This document shows, piece by piece, positions 30,296 to 41,845 of a stretch of DNA of 64,000 bases. The DNA comes from Trichostrongylus colubriformis (lineage: Eukaryota > Nematoda > Chromadorea > Rhabditida > Trichostrongylidae), in assembly GCA_963978905.1 (NCBI GenBank), contig OZ022259.1:31349994-31413993 (forward strand), in the 5' to 3' direction. The position numbers were made by a program, and so were the translations under genes. The notes under the pieces are model-generated. The model did no database searches. It was not told where the DNA came from and saw only the letters and a list, made by a program, of their open reading frames with translations. Numbering within the stretch: position 1 is the stretch's first letter; every line of letters starts with the position of its first letter.

Positions 30296-32157
30296 CGGTA
30301 TGAATGAGTCCCTATCAGACTTTTCTGTGAGCACTTGCGCATCGAATGAGCGAGTACGCGTTCGAAAATCCTGGAGGAACTGAATTGTATACATTGGTTT
30401 TTCTAAGGCTCCCGTTGAGCTTCTATCAGTCAGTTTGGTATGACTTCGGATGGTGTCAAAAGGAGGATACGGCTAATAGTCTGAAGGTTCCTGCAAAACG
30501 GAAATCAAACTGGCTCTATGTTGCAAGACCCCCATGAATGATTTATATAGAAAATCGGAGCTAATAATAACTCAATGTTATCCTTCATTGTTTTGAAAAT
30601 CAAGACTTCAAAAAATCTAACAACTATCTCCTCTATTCTTTAGACATAAGCTGAATGAATAAAGTCAGCTCACATTTCACATAGCTGATTTTAGTCTATG
30701 ATGACAGACTGACTAATTGATATATTTGTAATAATAGCTAGAGTTGTAAACATGCATTCAAATTGATCACCTGACCTACGAGCTACTACAAAAAAAGGAA
30801 AGAGTAGCTGGGCATCAATTTCGTGGACAGATCTTGAGACGTCTACGGCAGTGACGAGGAGAGTGCACGTGGTCTGAAGAGACACTTCACAAGCCATTAC
30901 GATGACAAGCGGTATCACAAGAACGTACAGACGGGACGTCGCTATCTTTAGGAATCATTTGTCGAAGCGACTAATCAAGCGGCTTTAATCTTTCCCTGCA
31001 GATGACTCACGATGGCTTGTGAAATATATCTCCTTTTTGTGAAATACGTATGATCCCCAACCGTTAGAAGAATCGTTCGCGGAAATTCTATTATTCTTTT
31101 CAAAACAACCCTGATAGATACAGTACACAGAGAGAAAGGCGAAGAAAGCCGGTAAGTTTCCTTCGTTCCAAAACAGATATCGAAAAACTGAAAGGAGACC
31201 AACTCGTTTGAATACCCACTTAGCAGTCGTTGTACACGTGCCAGCAGGCAAAACGCCGTTTAAATTTCAGCGCCCAGTGCTGAATTCAGTTGTACGCGAA
31301 TGGTTCCTTCAAAGTGAGGCTCCGCCTCCTAGCGTCGAAAATCCTTTCTACACTATAGCAAAAGCAGCAGATGCTTCCATTGTGACATCCTGTTACAAAG
31401 AATTTTTCGAGTTTCTAAAACTCGTGAGATAGATTAGATAGACGACCTTGCGGCTTTTTAAATTTCATCGTGAAGTGGCGAGTGATGAACTCATTTCCAA
31501 AATCTTATCCTTGATAGGTCAACTCATCAATTTGAATTCATCAAAACGATAACTTTGTGATAAGAAAGGTGGTGCGCTTAATTACAATTTGAACTCACTA
31601 AAATCTCCAGTTTTTTAAACCTTATTGAATCATTTATTTGATTGACTTGGAACATCAAACCATTCAATTTTAGTGAGTATCACTGAAGAATTTGCTTTTT
31701 TGAAATTGCTCGGGCACTCATTCTCATTACGCAGGAAATTTCTCATTGATCAGTGCTTCCCATCTGAAAAGAGGCAAAAAAATCAAAACTGTTGATTTTA
31801 TGGGAAAACATCGGCGCAAAAATTGTGCAGAGATTGCTGAATGTTGCCCTGCGAACCTCCCGCTGCGTCAGCTCTATTGCGTGCTGCGCATTACCGCCAC
31901 GTATCGCAGACACACATGGCCTAGACCAATGAGTCAGTCGTTGAAAAGCAAAAAGAAAACAAAAAATCAAATCTCTGATGCCCTGATGCAAAAAGGCTCT
32001 GATGCAATATTCGGAAATAAAACGCTTTTTCAGTAGGGGCATTGATAAGGGTAACATTGTAGCCCTCTATGACGGTAACAAATGATATCCAAAGAGCAAA
32101 CGAGTTAATGTCCTTAATAGGACTTTTGAAATGATCTAAGATTCCAATCCGTGAAAT
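30296..32157. other. Unassigned intergenic DNA
   Basis: AT-rich, between the 180-aa gene and hpd. A minus-strand frame near 30700-30950 has a hydrophobic start-like run but no in-frame ATG before it, and is not called. A repeat of about 110 bp (GCTGCGCATTACCGC block) lies at 31845-31955. Confidence 0.4.
31845..31955. repeat. Dispersed repeat (copy 1 of 2)
   Basis: The blocks CTATTGCGTGCTGCGCATTA, CCGCCACGTATCGCAG and CACACATGGCCTAGACCAAT recur with about 80 percent identity by eye at 32505-32620, which lies inside an intron of the 180-aa gene. The function is unknown. Confidence 0.6.
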
Positions 32158-35100
32158 TTAAGAGTTCAACGAATCGGCTATGGAGAATGTTTTGCTATTT
32201 CCTTCAATCTGCTCATGGCATTGAGAATGCAGCACCAGCAACAGATACGATAAGGTGATTGCGGTAGTTGACTTGCTTCTAGTCGACACACATCACAATC
32301 ACAATGAAGGAAGGCGATTGGAACACACGGGATCCTCAGGGGGAGCACAAACTGATAAAATGAATGTTCAGAAAATGAAAAATGGTGATTCCAAATAAAG
32401 AAGTGGGGTATGAACATGGATTATTTAAATAAACGCTAAGGGTCCAAGGAGAGTGTGTGACGTAATGTGCGATATAGGGCAATCCAAATATCCAGCATAG
32501 CTCTTTGCCGGCCTACCAACTTCCCGCTGCCCAGGCTCTATCGCCTGCTGCGCATTACCGCTACATATCACAGGCACACATGGCCTAGATCAATAAGTCA
32601 GTGTCGGAAAACATCAAGTCAACGGGCATTTATCGGATTTTTGACTATGTAATTTTGTTTTTCTTCTCAGTCCGACCATTTGGGACCTCCACTTTTACGT
32701 TCAGCCAACGACCAAATCCTTCATCCTGCCCCTCTCAAATTGAACATGTATCTCGTTTTGGAATGGATTTCGTCATTTTGTATGAGGTGGTCAAGCTCTA
32801 ACCTGGGATCTAACTTGAAGTCCAACAATTTTGCCAGAACGCCGCAAGCCAGCTGCAATCGTTTTCGAAATTTATCATTGGGGAGCACCTCCACGGGAAC
32901 GAAATTCCGGTGATGACTCCAAACCTGAACAAAATAAAAATGAAACGAGCTTCCGCTCAGCAACTGTTTTATTGCGAGAAATCTAGGTCAATGCAGTACA
33001 TAGCTCTTACCACGGTTATTGGTAATTTATTCGGATTGTGGAATTTGTGGAATAGGGAAGGTGGTCGAGGTGATCAGTAGTGTGACAGCAAAGAATATAT
33101 AGAACAAAATGTTCAAGCCAAAAATAGAAACCAGGAACTTTTTCGCCTGCTATGCATCACTAGCCGGTGAGAGTGGATGCACATGGGTGAAGGGAGAAGT
33201 CAGCGAGCCTCGAACTTTGCCTTACTGTTGCAGTAATTAGGACTGCAGTCCCAATGATGCGCGTCAGATGCGGTAAGGCGCTTTCATACTCTGCGGCACC
33301 GGCGTCGACGGCGACGAGCGACGCAGGCAAAATCATATGCAAGCCGCCAACCAAGGCTGCACTCTAGCGACGCGCTCTGTTTATAACGCTGCTATACTAT
33401 TACTAGCCCCCGTAACTACCGAACCGAACTACACTACAGTAGATCGTGACGAGAGCCCGCGCAGATCTGTGGAGAGATTCGAATTTCATCGAGAATCATG
33501 GCGTAGTGCCAAACTGTGGCAAGAGTCACGCGCGCGTTTCAGCCTCAGGTTTGTGCGGGCTTTCGCCACCGTCATCATACTGTAGTCATGGTGCGGTCGA
33601 GAATAATGTACAGAGCGGTTCGCCAGAGGGCCGCCTTGGTCGGAGGTGGGCACATGATTTTATCACCGTCGATGCCGCAAAGTGTGAAAGCGGCAAAAAG
33701 ACTCCCAGACGCGCTTTTTCAATGGGAGTTTCGCCACAGATCATACTTTCTGATCTGGAAGGTAGTGGACATCACAGAGTAGAAATTTCCCAGTTCTCAT
33801 TTCCTATTTACCCCCGACGGTGCCTGAAAATGCGCTTTCAACTTCTTGGTTGTCGCGTCCCATTCCGTGTCAAAAATGAGCAAAGTCGGAAGAGGTCATT
33901 TAGTGTTCATGAGAAAGTGGTCTTTAATTAGTGAAAAAAAAGTATTAGGTTCATGAGAGCCTGGAATCGCTCTCGGACGGATCACTTATCTCTATAAAGA
34001 AAACGACGTAGGATTTTCGGGTCAGGTCTTTTTAGGGTTTTGCGCTCCCGTTCGATTTCGATGAATGCCGTTTGCCAGCTTGAGTACGATACAATAAGTA
34101 TCATTCTGCTGTAACGCTTTTGCACATATCAGTCATTCTTCAATAAAGTCGACCCTAGGAGGCGGGATGGACTTATCAAAGGCGTCAGGTCTCATCCGCT
34201 ACGCCGTTACTACATTTGAGGCGCGCTTTTCGACGGAGATTTCGCCATATATAAGCTTCTCAGGCCCATAGTTTCTATGTGAGTGACCTCTTTTAGATTT
34301 TCCATTAACCATTTTATCCCTAATGCTGTCTTTAAGATGCTGTTTTTTTATACATGCCCTGTACCACTGGAGGCCGAAGTATCATCCATTAGATCATTCT
34401 ACGAGTATGTCGTTTTTTGAACGGAATGTTTTCCTATGAAATCATACGTTTGTGCAGCATGTCATACACCACTGATGGACCAGCTCTAGTGGTAAATGGA
34501 CAATTTCCTTCTGAAAAAAACGATAGTACGCAGAGTGGTTCAATACCTAAACTATACGTATTAACCCTTCTCACCCGATCACTAAATCACTCGGTTGGAG
34601 GATCGCTTGATCGCTTATTTGACATGTATCTTTTACATTGAGACTTTGAGGAATTCGTGAGGGACTATTAGAGTTCTTCTGGCCTCATTCTGTTTTGACA
34701 CACTCATTTCATGCGATAGCACTACATATAAAAAATCGCTTCGGAATCGTTCTTTACCTCTTCATTCCTTTTACGTAGCTGCTCCACATTTTGCAACATT
34801 TGTCGCCATTCCTTCATTGTCCCTTTATTTCTGTTGAAGAACACATTCTGATCCTCGACCGTGGTAGTTCGCATGTATATCACCTGCAGTTGCGTGTTCA
34901 GAGGAATCGTACGCAAAAAAATGAATTTCTCTGTTATCTAAAGTTTCACGCGAAAAAATGAGAATCCGGCTGAAATACAGCTCCTCAAAGTGCTGGGCAA
35001 CAGGACGGGGCCTTCGAGTAGGTGCCTGCTGCATCTTCCGCCGCAGTCTGAGACGCAGAGTGGGAACAGCAGGTCACGTGGGCAGTCCCACTCTCGCCTC

Positions 35101-38100
35101 CAATCGCAAAGGACGACGGGGCGGAGCAATTCCTCGGAGACCCCACCCCCAGCCGCTACTTTGTGAAGCTGTGGCGGGTGGGGGTGGGGTCCTTAGCCTG
35201 TTTCTCACTTTTTGCGTGAAACTCTGCATGCTGTCCTTATTAAGCAATGCAACATAAATACAAAGGTAACAGAGAAACTCATGCACGATGCCATCGAAAG
35301 CCAACACTGGCTCGAGGATGAACTTACTCCATGATATCTCTCGAGTGGCACTCGATTGCACATAACGGTTTTCCGCATGAATAGATCGAATTGTGCCTTA
35401 AACCATTATGGTCTTTGCTGTTGCTTGTTTACCTCACAGTGTTGTTTCATGTTCATTATTGTTTACTGCTTTATATTTTCTTAATTTAGGAGCAGCGTTC
35501 GTTTGCTAGGAACAAACGAACGCTGCTCAGAAGTTATAGACTCATGTAGTACACAGCCCATTATTTTTATGCGGAGGCACATTCTATGTTTATCGAGGAC
35601 TTCCTTCTAGTTTCGCAGTGCAGGAGCACTTATCGTTCCCGGAACAAGATCATTCCCTCGATCGTCTAGCTCGAGATCGAAAGGGTGTTTGAGACACACC
35701 CTCTCTATTCTTCCACCAATCACGTGCGAAAAGACGGAGCTGCACGCTCCCCAATGCTGTATACCATCGGTGATCCTAGTATATCCTCCCTTCATTGGAC
35801 AACATTCATGGTGATGCAGTTTGGGTGATAGCGAAATTACGTAACTTGTGGAAAACAATAAAGATACGTATCTATCAGGCGAGTTACGGAATTTGAGTTT
35901 TTGTGGAGATGCTGAATTGTAGAATGTGCTGAAACAGAACAGATACGTATCGACTCTACAAGTAGATAGGCTTGAAGAAATAAGGATTCCCTAGTTCCGT
36001 ATTCACACAAAAGGCAAATTCGGCAGTTCTCCAGATCGATATGTATCCAATTTTTTCCGCAGATACCACAAATCCACAAAACGCAGATTCCGCATTATCA
36101 CAAGGACGCAAAATCCGCTATCAATCCAGTCGATACCTACATGATCCTTCTCCGCAGATTCCACCACTATGAACGCTGCTTCAAAACATGGAGTGAGGAA
36201 TGATTAAGACTACGCTTAAAGGCATCCTGAGGGGTAAGCGAAATCGAGAACAGTGAATACATGTTCTTTAATACAAACTTTCCACTACAGAAGAGGTGAT
36301 GTGTGGCGAAACTCGTATGAGAAAAGGGCGATTTGTGGTCTTATTACGACCCGGCAGCACGGCATGTCGTCCTGCGGTCCTGCGGCCGGGCGAGTCGCTG
36401 GGTAGGGGGAGGGGGAACGATCGCAGCCGGCCGATTCAGCCTCTGTCCTGTCTGCAATCCACCCTGACTAGTGGCGCGGAGGAGCGAGAGGGAAGGGGGA
36501 TTTTTGGGTTCCTATTTCTCGGGTTTTTTTTTTCGTCGTTTTGTCTCGTCCTTCTCTACTGTGGCATTGCTGAGCACCCCTACTTTCATATTCTACAGTC
36601 TGCCACGGTTACTACTTCCGGTGTCATCAGAGACAGTGATAGGGGTAATTTGGGTAATAAAAACTCTTGATGGAAATCACCAAATCATTTAAATCTAATA
36701 CGGGTCTGAGAAAATTATATGAGGAAAAATTCCAGGTGAGAGAAGCGTCTCTGAGCTTCGGAGGAGGCATATTTCTCAACAGCAACCAACATTTTTTTAT
36801 CTTAGCTCTCCCCTTTTTTCTCCTCATCCCGCCCTTCTTGAGAACCAAGGCTGAAAAGAGGACCTTCTCGGGTAATTGACCGTTTCCTTCCGTTTCTTCT
36901 CAATATTCATACTACCGAACACCTCGGCTTTCATGTTCAGTAATCTTTTCACATTTTGCGTGGATTATCCCTATCACTGTCTTTAACATCTCAATCGTTA
37001 CTTATGGAAGCATCATGTCAAAGTATGACTTCATGGCGATGATTAGGAATACAATTTCTATTCCGGAAATTCGGTGGAAAGGAATGCTAAACTCACGACA
37101 CCTTGTTAAAATAATGGCTCGGCAGCGCCCTATCCACTATTATCACAGAATTTTCGAATTCATATTTTTTAGCAGCATATTTCATCGACTGAAAAATGTT
37201 GTTCGGTTTCAAACATTGAGGCTCACTTCAGCAGTCACTCACTGGTGGCGCTCAACCCATTCCCGTAAATCTCTATGTATGGGGTTATGGGTTAAAGAAA
37301 CAAATCGCCCATGTGGACCTGATCATCCCGCGTTGTGTCCCATAACCATTCATCTTTACAATCCCAATCTAGCCAGGTATACGTAACTCTGCCGATACTC
37401 TGTCGCCAATGCAAATTCTGGTGGTTGTCCTGAACCTGCTTTGGAAAACAGCGCTTCACAACATCGCGGGCTTTACCTGAGGTGAAATTCTCTTCATCCG
37501 TTTTGTTCAGGCTTTTCATGCCATACCACCAATACAAACCTGTGATCCCTCAGGAGCGATGAGAGTGGCAGTGTTGTTGATCTTATAAACGACAGTAAAG
37601 CTTTTGAGCGGCGATGCAATAGATCAGCTTTACAAGTCTTCCTCTTTCCCAGCGGTAAACCCGCGGGGTCCGCTGTTCTTGTCAGACGTCGCCGCTTGTT
37701 TCTGTCCGAAGCATTCTCCACCGTTGCCTTTACCTCGGTGAGCTCACCTTGATGACGCCCTCCATCCCTTCTTCAGGGCTCCAGGTGGTCGCTTCCCTTG
37801 CTCTTCGAACTCTAGTGCTTTCCTCTTGGGATGATCTTTGGTTTTCTTAGTACGTGTCCATACAATCACAGCCGTTGCTCCCTCAACCTCAACTGGACAT
37901 GAGCCGTCTGCATGATCGCTCTCACGTCCTCGTTCCTGACCTTGTCCAGTCACGTCCATCCGCATGTCCATCTCATATTAACTTTTCAGCCGCGTGCAGT
38001 TCTCTGTCATGTATCTTTGTTACGGGCTAGCATTCGGTCGCTTACAGCATTGCCAGCCTTACCTGCTCGGTACATTCTGCCCTTGAGCGTCCTAGAGCAC

Positions 38101-40847
38101 GGTCGATCGCACACAATCCCAGTGAACTCCCTCCGTTTTATCTGTGCCTCGTTTATTCGGACATACACCGCGTGGTTCAACGTACCATCAGCCGCTAGTA
38201 CTCCGAGGTACTGGAAGTCTTCCACCCTTCCGTTTGTCTCTTCATGGCAGTATGCCATCGGTTCTAGGCATCCTTCCGAGCTTATGAGCTCAGACTCTTT
38301 GACGTTTAATCGGAGTCCATTCTCTGCTAGCCTGTCCTGCTATTTCTATACTTTTGTCTGAGATTCTTCTCTACTGTGTGCTAGCAGAGCTATGTCGTCG
38401 GCGTACAGGATGATTTTTATCGGCCCCTCGATCGGGTCTTTCACCAAGACAACTCAAGTGTTGAGAAAGAGGAAGGGGCTCAGGGCCGATTCTTGATGTA
38501 TCCCTACCTTAATACTTACATCCGACAGCTCGCGCGAAGTGCGTATCGCTGCCTTGGCTCCAACGCACATATCCCTTATTTAGGCGATCAGCCGCTACGG
38601 TAGATGGAGTTCTCGGAGCGCGTTCCAGAGTAATGGCCTTGGAACACTGTCGAAAACCTTCCCATGGTCGAGAAACGCCAGTTAAGATGGCCCTCGCTTT
38701 TCTCGACACTTCTCTCTTCTCCATCACCTGCCTGGCGATAAAGATGGCGACGATTGTAGATTTTTCATTAGGCATGAACCCTGACTGTTCCTGTAAGGTA
38801 GGGACGACATCCCTCGCCTGGAATTGATAGGCTCTCATAGAGCTTCATGGTGTATGCTGTCAATTTGATACCACGGTAATTGGAGCAGTCCATTGCATCA
38901 CCCTTCTGCTTGAAGATGACGACCATCTAATTAGTCCTCCATCCATCTAGGATCCTTCTTTCAGTGGCTACGGTGTTAAGGAATCGAGTAAGCCACTCTC
39001 CCAGCACCATCCATGGGTACCCCAGTTCTTATCTTGACCAAACCCCTTCCCAAACATCATCTTCTCAATCATGGGGCGGAGCTCTCCACTCGTCCAAGCT
39101 GGGATTGAGCCATCCATGGCCTCCCTCTCTGCGCTTTCGTTAAGAGAAAGCTCCTCCCACCGAAGTACTGCTGCCACCCCCTTTCCACCACCGCTGGCTT
39201 TTTTGGATGACACCGACGCTTCTTTTTACGGTCTTTACCACCGTGATGTCTTGAGTGGCTGATGTTTGGCTTTGGCCAGCCTAAAAACGAACTTTTCTGC
39301 CTCTCTGCTCTTTGAGCTTTCGTACAAGGCATCTACTTCCCTGCTCTTGGATTTGGCAGTGGTTGCCTTGGCGAGCCTCTTGCAATCTTTGTAGGTGGCG
39401 GCGAGGCCTTCGGAGCTCCGCCATTTCTGCTGGTGTTTGTATGTTTCCTTTTTCCATTTCATCCCATTCGCTAGACCTCCTCGCTCCAGAACCACGCCTC
39501 TTTATCTCTTCTGAAGCTATCCTGAATTCCACCCAGTGTTTCTTTCACGCATCGTAAGTTGACCTTGGCGGTCCTATGCCAGGTCTCCTCAACCAGACCA
39601 TAGGGACCAGCCTCCATTACCCACTTTTTTTAGATAATCCCTCTTCACTATGTGTAGCTTCCACCGTCTCATCCTCTGTTCAGTTCTTACCTTTGTTTTC
39701 TCAGGAAGCTCTGTGGCATCATCGGTTAAAGAGGTCTGTGCTGGGTGGCTAATTCCTCACCAGGTAGTACTTTGATGTCGTTTACTTTTTTAAGGAGCGG
39801 TCTCCTCACGAGCACATGGTCTATTCCTTTGACTTCCCCACTGCTATAGGTCAACTAATAAAATTCCCTTTTCTGCGAAGAACGTACTACAGATAACCAG
39901 GCCGTGGGCTGTATCCAAGTCAAGCACCCTCTCTCCCTCAGCCCTCTTTGAGGCATGAGGCAGGGATAGCGTAGTGGTGAAGAGTGTCGACTGACGTGTG
40001 CACATCTAAGACAACTGGGTTCAATCCCCGCCGAGGCATAAAACCATGCCTTGTAACAAATTGCAGAAATGGTGACGACCGTTTCATAGCCAACGTTCCG
40101 ACTAGAGAATATCGACGGATATACAATCGACTGCTTTGAATTGCGTTCATGCTTTGCGCCGGCAAGACGTGAATGCATTCGGAAGCAGCGAGGCAGAGTG
40201 GCTCGGGAGAGATGCAGCATCTACGCGAACAACGAAGCTAGGTGGCACAGATGGAGACGCAGAAAAGCGCAGTCACACCTTGCCGCTGGTACCGCGGAGT
40301 ATGAACGCGGCCTTACGGCCATCTAAACTTTTCGTCAGATCAGTATCAGGCGAAGCCATGCAAACGCCTAATCAGCTTTTCTCCTATCCTATCAGCTAAT
40401 TTGATGGCAGGTATCCAACAATTACCGCGAATTCTCCTATCTTTGCAAGCGCTGCGAAGAACTCCTACCTCCTCCTGTTCAAGTTGCAACCTCGTCTGTA
40501 TACTTTCCCATTTGAGAAGTGTTTCCTCACTGTTACAGTCGTGTTGAAATGATAATCCGAAAAATTCCATTTGTGCTATCTGGAATCACATGAGCAGTCG
40601 TGAACTTGACAGAAATCAGCGACCGGTTTTCATTTGCGTTAAACTTTGAACAAACAATGAATAACTTTACCATGCTGGGGACGAGAAGCAGCCGAATGTG
40701 ATGACTCCGGAGAACTTTGGCGAAGCACCGCTGAGAAACATCTCCATAGGCTTTCTTGCAACCGAGAGAAATTGTGAAACTTACTAGCATATAGCTTTGA
40801 CCGGCAGATGGACCTCCTGCCAGAGCGATCATTTTTGGTTCAGCCAT
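32158..40847 (-). CDS. Unrecognised 180-aa protein, 5 exons, one 5.6-kb intron
   Basis: Exons: 40785-40847, 40469-40579, 34758-34883, 32803-32924, 32158-32278. All have GT/AG borders and the phases (0, 0, 0, 2) agree, giving one frame from ATG to TAA. Readings in order: MAEPKMIALAGGPSAGQSYM; FGLSFQHDCNSEETLLKWES; TTVEDQNVFFNRNKGTMKEW with EQLRKRNEE; VWSHHRNFVPVEVLPNDKFR; KSTTAITLSYLLLVLHSQCH. Residues about 85-105 are charged and may be helical; a hydrophobic stretch (SYLLLVL) lies near the C-terminus. There is no signal peptide. ATTTTAG ends 6 bases before the ATG and could accept a spliced leader. No AATAAA was seen just after the stop. I do not recognise the family. An extra small exon in the 5.6-kb intron cannot be excluded, since both neighbours are phase 0. 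Confidence 0.7.
32505..32620. repeat. Dispersed repeat (copy 2 of 2)
   Basis: CTATCGCCTGCTGCGCATTA, then CCGCTACATATCACAGGCAC and ACATGGCCTAGATCAATAAG match the copy at 31845. It lies within the 32279-32802 intron of the 180-aa gene. Confidence 0.6.
34930..35300. repeat. MITE family 1 copy inside an intron
   Basis: TTTCACGCGAAAAAATGAGA on the left mirrors TTTTTGCGTGAAACTCTGCA on the right. GC-rich inner arms surround the centre, and the right side continues with AGCAATGCAACATAAATAC. It sits directly upstream (in transcription sense) of the exon at 34758-34883. Confidence 0.75.
35490..35528. repeat. Perfect 16-bp inverted repeat
   Basis: GAGCAGCGTTCGTTTG, then 7 bases, then CAAACGAACGCTGCTC. 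The stem is perfect but the arms are shorter than a microRNA precursor's. It lies in the long intron of the 180-aa gene. Confidence 0.8.
35870..36120. repeat. Imperfect palindromic repeat with GATACGTATC units
   Basis: GATACGTATC recurs at about 35865 and 35941, with GATCGATATGTATCC near 36036. Flanking blocks (GAGTTACGGAATTTGAG, CAAATTCGGCAGTTCTCC) are inverted relatives. It resembles the palindrome at 40890-41175. Confidence 0.45.
36218..36635. repeat. MITE family 3 copy
   Basis: Begins TTAAAGGCATCCTGAGGGGT and contains GCGGCCGGGCGAGTCGCTGG, GTGGCGCGGAGGAGCGAGAG and GCATTGCTGAGCACCCCTAC. A second, partial relative follows to about 36990 (CAATATTCATACTACCGAAC, ACCTCGGCTTTCATG). Confidence 0.7.
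37400..39860 (-). mobile_element. RTE-type LINE, 5'-truncated and mutated
   Basis: Reading on the minus strand from 39860 downward. End of the endonuclease: VKGIDHVLVRRPLLKKVNDI (about 39830-39770). Linker: ESSKSREAEKFVFRLAKAKH (about 39310-39260). Start of the reverse transcriptase: PMIEKMMFGKGFGQDKNWGT. Palm: FLDHGKVFDSVPR (about 38680) and the catalytic LYADDIALLAHSREE, with the YADD codons at 38394-38405. Thumb/C-terminal blocks: VEDFQYLGVLAADGTLNHAV (about 38220) and KALEFEEQGKRPPGALKKGW (about 37800). Several frameshifts and stops interrupt it, and most of the endonuclease is missing. It sits in the long intron of the 180-aa gene, in the same orientation as the gene. Confidence 0.88.
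39957..40045 (+). repeat. tRNA-like Pol III unit (SINE head or tRNA pseudogene)
   Basis: TAGCGTAGTGG (39967-39977) matches an A box and GGGTTCAATCCCC (40017-40029) matches a B box, spaced about 40 bp apart. The acceptor arm cannot be closed by complementary ends, so a functional tRNA is unlikely. A tRNA-derived SINE head is the better reading. Confidence 0.5.
40133..40313. repeat. MITE family 2 copy
   Basis: The right end AGTATGAACGCGGCC and the core GAGGCAGAGTGGCTCGGGAG match the copies at 19440 and 22349. The left end is diverged. It lies in the long intron of the 180-aa gene, 155 bp downstream of its second exon. Confidence 0.65.
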
Positions 40848-40889
40848 ACTTGACTAAAATATTCTCTCACTTTTCTTGGGAAGTGTTTA

Positions 40890-41175
40890 AAGTTGGCAGA
40901 TTAGGGGATTAGGCGATTGGGCAACTGGGCAAAATGAATTAGATACGAATTGATTAGGAGATTGGATCTAGCAATAAGCCGATGAGGTAGAAAGCAAAAG
41001 ATACATATCGATCAAGCGCTGAAGCGATTATGCGTGCCATTCACCATGATCGATAAGTATCTTGTCCCTCCCTTCCGATTGCCCTATCGCCTAAACGTCC
41101 TGTCGTCTAATCGATATGTATCTCCTCCTTTCCACCTAATCGCCTGATCGTCTGAATCGCCAACTCTAGACGGTG
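40890..41175. repeat. Palindromic element with GATTAGGCGATT units
   Basis: Left arm GGGGATTAGGCGATTGGGCA with AGATACATATCGATCAAGCG. Right arm CACCTAATCGCCTGATCGTC with CTAATCGATATGTATCTCC. The arms are inverted relatives around about 41040. It lies just upstream of the 180-aa gene's ATG (40847), so it may border its promoter. Confidence 0.6.
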
Positions 41176-41689
41176 CCTGTAACTGTATGTTCAATACGAC
41201 TTTTCAAAAACTCACAGATATTCCTGAAGCCTAAGCAAACACAACTGCCTCACCCTTGCTTCATCTATTGTTTATTCAAGTAAAGTATATCACTTCTTAT
41301 CAGGTTACGATACCAGTAGGTTTATGCAAAAAAGGCACTCTGACTTTATTGTGACCGCTAGAGATCCTTTGTGCTGTAGCTCAATAGCTGTTTTCCAATG
41401 ATCATTGAAAAATCCGGATTTGATGATCCGGTGAGAAGTCCGACACCTGAAGTGACCACTCGACAGCGCGAGCTCTCATTGACACTGTCGACCATTCAGC
41501 CGCCCCTCGTCCTTTTGTCGTTATTCACACTAGCCTACTGCTGGAAAGTAAACATACCTGTTGACTTCTTTCCTCAAAAATTCATAAAAGTGGTGGCAGT
41601 AGGTGTTTTTGAGTCTTCTGACATATTTCTAATTTCTTTACTGATGTTTGCCTAGTGAGGGAGTGACAACTTGTTGAATATCAAACAGT
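41176..41689. other. Unassigned upstream DNA
   Basis: A short frame at 41398 (MIIEKSGFDDP followed by GTGAGA) could be a plus-strand first exon divergent from the 180-aa gene. It has no second exon in a matching phase and is not called. Confidence 0.3.
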
Positions 41690-41845
41690 AAGGCCGCCGA
41701 TAGACTTCGCGATATTGCGGTGTCGCGGTTCCGCACACTAAATTGCGGAAATGCAAGTCCTCAAGGTCGCAGTATCGCGTGCGGAAATGCGACGTCATAA
41801 AATCGCAAAATCGCGAAGTCTGACTGTGACTGCTTTCACATTATC
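41690..41845. repeat. Palindromic TCGCGA-rich element (copy 2)
   Basis: GACTTCGCGATATTGCGGTG and AAAATCGCAAAATCGCGAAG are inverted ends, with internal CGGAAATGC repeats. Related to 8801-9050. Confidence 0.6.

Noticed and set aside
30691..30950. Minus-strand frame with a hydrophobic, signal-peptide-like start
   Set aside because: No in-frame ATG before the hydrophobic run, and no downstream exon in a matching phase.
33446..33931. 161-codon plus-strand frame, the longest in the window
   Set aside because: It lies in repeat DNA related to 33240-33440/42560-42700 and family 3, with no motif and no splice context.
39957..40045. Functional tRNA gene
   Set aside because: A and B boxes are present, but the acceptor arm does not pair and the T-arm is imperfect.
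41398..41655. Divergent first exon upstream of the 180-aa gene
   Set aside because: A donor-like GTGAGA follows 11 codons, but no partner exon in a compatible phase was found.
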